DNA from: Seonamhaeicola aphaedonensis
Lineage (GTDB): Bacteria > Bacteroidota > Bacteroidia > Flavobacteriales > Flavobacteriaceae
Direction of reading: 5' to 3'
DNA length: 64,000 nt
Assembly (NCBI RefSeq): GCF_003386195.1
Contig: NZ_QRDX01000001.1
Coordinates: forward strand, 558,001 to 622,000
Shown here piece after piece: positions 63,671-64,000 of this stretch. Below the pieces are notes generated by a model. The model saw nothing but the letters and a program-made list of their open reading frames with translations. It did not search any database and was not told the origin of the DNA. The position numbers and the translations under genes are program-made. Each line of letters begins with the position of its first letter. The stretch's first letter is position 1.

Positions 63671-64000
63671 TTATTTTCTCTTTTTACTCCTAAACTCCAC
63701 CTTATTTTTCCGCTGATTAAAAGGCACAGCATCATTAAACGTGTGTTTAGGTTTTCCGGGTTTATTTTTTCGCCATTTATCATTCTCAGGCAACAATACC
63801 TTTAACAAATCTGTGCGCCCAAGCTTGTTTAATGTATTTTTAATCCAAGCCTTGTTTTCATGTTTATACCAAAAGAAAAACCGATGTTGTTCGTCTTTCT
63901 CTTTTTGAGTTTTGGGTGTATTAACCTTCTCAAGGGTATAGGGATGATAGCCACTATAATAAATTACTGTAGCTACGGTCATTGGTGTTGGGGTAAAGCC
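63671..64000 (-). CDS. ygiQ: YgiQ-type radical SAM protein, C-terminal part (cut by window edge)
   Basis: The last 109 residues of a protein whose start lies beyond the window edge. The frame is open through 64000 (GFTPTPMTVATVIYYSGYHPYTLEKV), so the Met at 63982 is internal rather than a start. This matches the C-terminal region of the YgiQ/UPF0313 radical SAM family (TPTPMTVATVIYYSG, then a helical HRFFFWYKHENKAWIKNTLNKLGRTDLL). The tail is highly basic (RKNKPGKPKHTF to RSKKRK). The radical SAM CxxxCxxC domain is not in the window, so function cannot be checked. About 180 bp of DNA between it and polA holds no gene. Confidence 0.8.
   Translation of the reverse strand, partial: GFTPTPMTVATVIYYSGYHPYTLEKVNTPKTQKEKDEQHRFFFWYKHENKAWIKNTLNKLGRTDLLKVLLPENDKWRKNKPGKPKHTFNDAVPFNQRKNKVEFRSKKRK

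Overview
The window is a gene-dense, AT-rich stretch (about 50 protein genes and one tRNA) from a bacterium of the Bacteroidota, most likely a marine member of the Flavobacteriaceae. The evidence is the promoter form TTG-N19-TAnnTTTG in front of many genes, the near absence of Shine-Dalgarno sequences, three long TonB-dependent receptors with carboxypeptidase-like N-terminal domains, families largely restricted to this phylum (DUF2480, DUF3078, DUF4270, DUF5689, DUF2723/GT117), an ATP synthase locus containing only atpD and a short atpC, and a GIHH variant of the HIGH motif in IleRS.

Layout. 1-4.7 kb: a secreted M43 metalloprotease, a META-domain lipoprotein, then sufE, a SufT/DUF59 protein, a cupin, DUF2480 and an outer-membrane DUF3078 protein, closed by a strong terminator facing hflX. 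6.1-12.6 kb: a locus with two endonuclease/exonuclease/phosphatase (EEP) paralogues flanking a DUF5689 lipoprotein and a TonB-dependent receptor; it looks like a surface system for a phosphodiester substrate. 12.6-15.7 kb: a small membrane protein and a second TonB-dependent receptor. 16.1-25.9 kb: pgi, an M23 peptidase with an altered zinc site, tryptophan 2,3-dioxygenase, DUF3108, HPPD and homogentisate dioxygenase (aromatic amino acid catabolism), and a patatin/BamA-like (type Vd) protein next to uvrC. 27.8-30.6 kb (+): a retropepsin-like protein, rimK, an aspartoacylase-like protein and 5-formyl-THF cyclo-ligase, with overlapping or very close ends. 30.6-40.0 kb (-): panC, panD, UPF0104, a pseudo-esterase, radA, ileS, a DksA-like protein and lspA in one direction.

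40.0-47.8 kb (+): a stand-alone GT5 N-terminal domain, a DUF4270 lipoprotein and glmS behind a leader with strong predicted stem-loops; then a third TonB-dependent receptor with a palindromic operator candidate. 47.9-49.8 kb: atpD-atpC. 49.9-54.6 kb (-): tRNA-Gln, then rimP-nusA-infB with its own promoter and a terminator-like hairpin in the leader. 54.7-64 kb: a GT117/DUF2723 membrane protein, a polysaccharide deacetylase, a thioredoxin-fold protein without its cysteines, a membrane-bound metallophosphoesterase, polA, and the C-terminal end of a YgiQ-type radical SAM protein cut by the window edge.

No CRISPR array, intact insertion sequence, prophage or rRNA was seen. Mobile or repeat DNA is limited to one REP-like inverted pair between hppD and hmgA, a short tandem 8-mer array before sufT, and a possible gene remnant near 16.0 kb. 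The most interesting points are the EEP/DUF5689/receptor locus, the GT5-DUF4270-glmS operon with its structured leader, the possible attenuator before rimP, and several proteins whose family-defining catalytic residues have been replaced.
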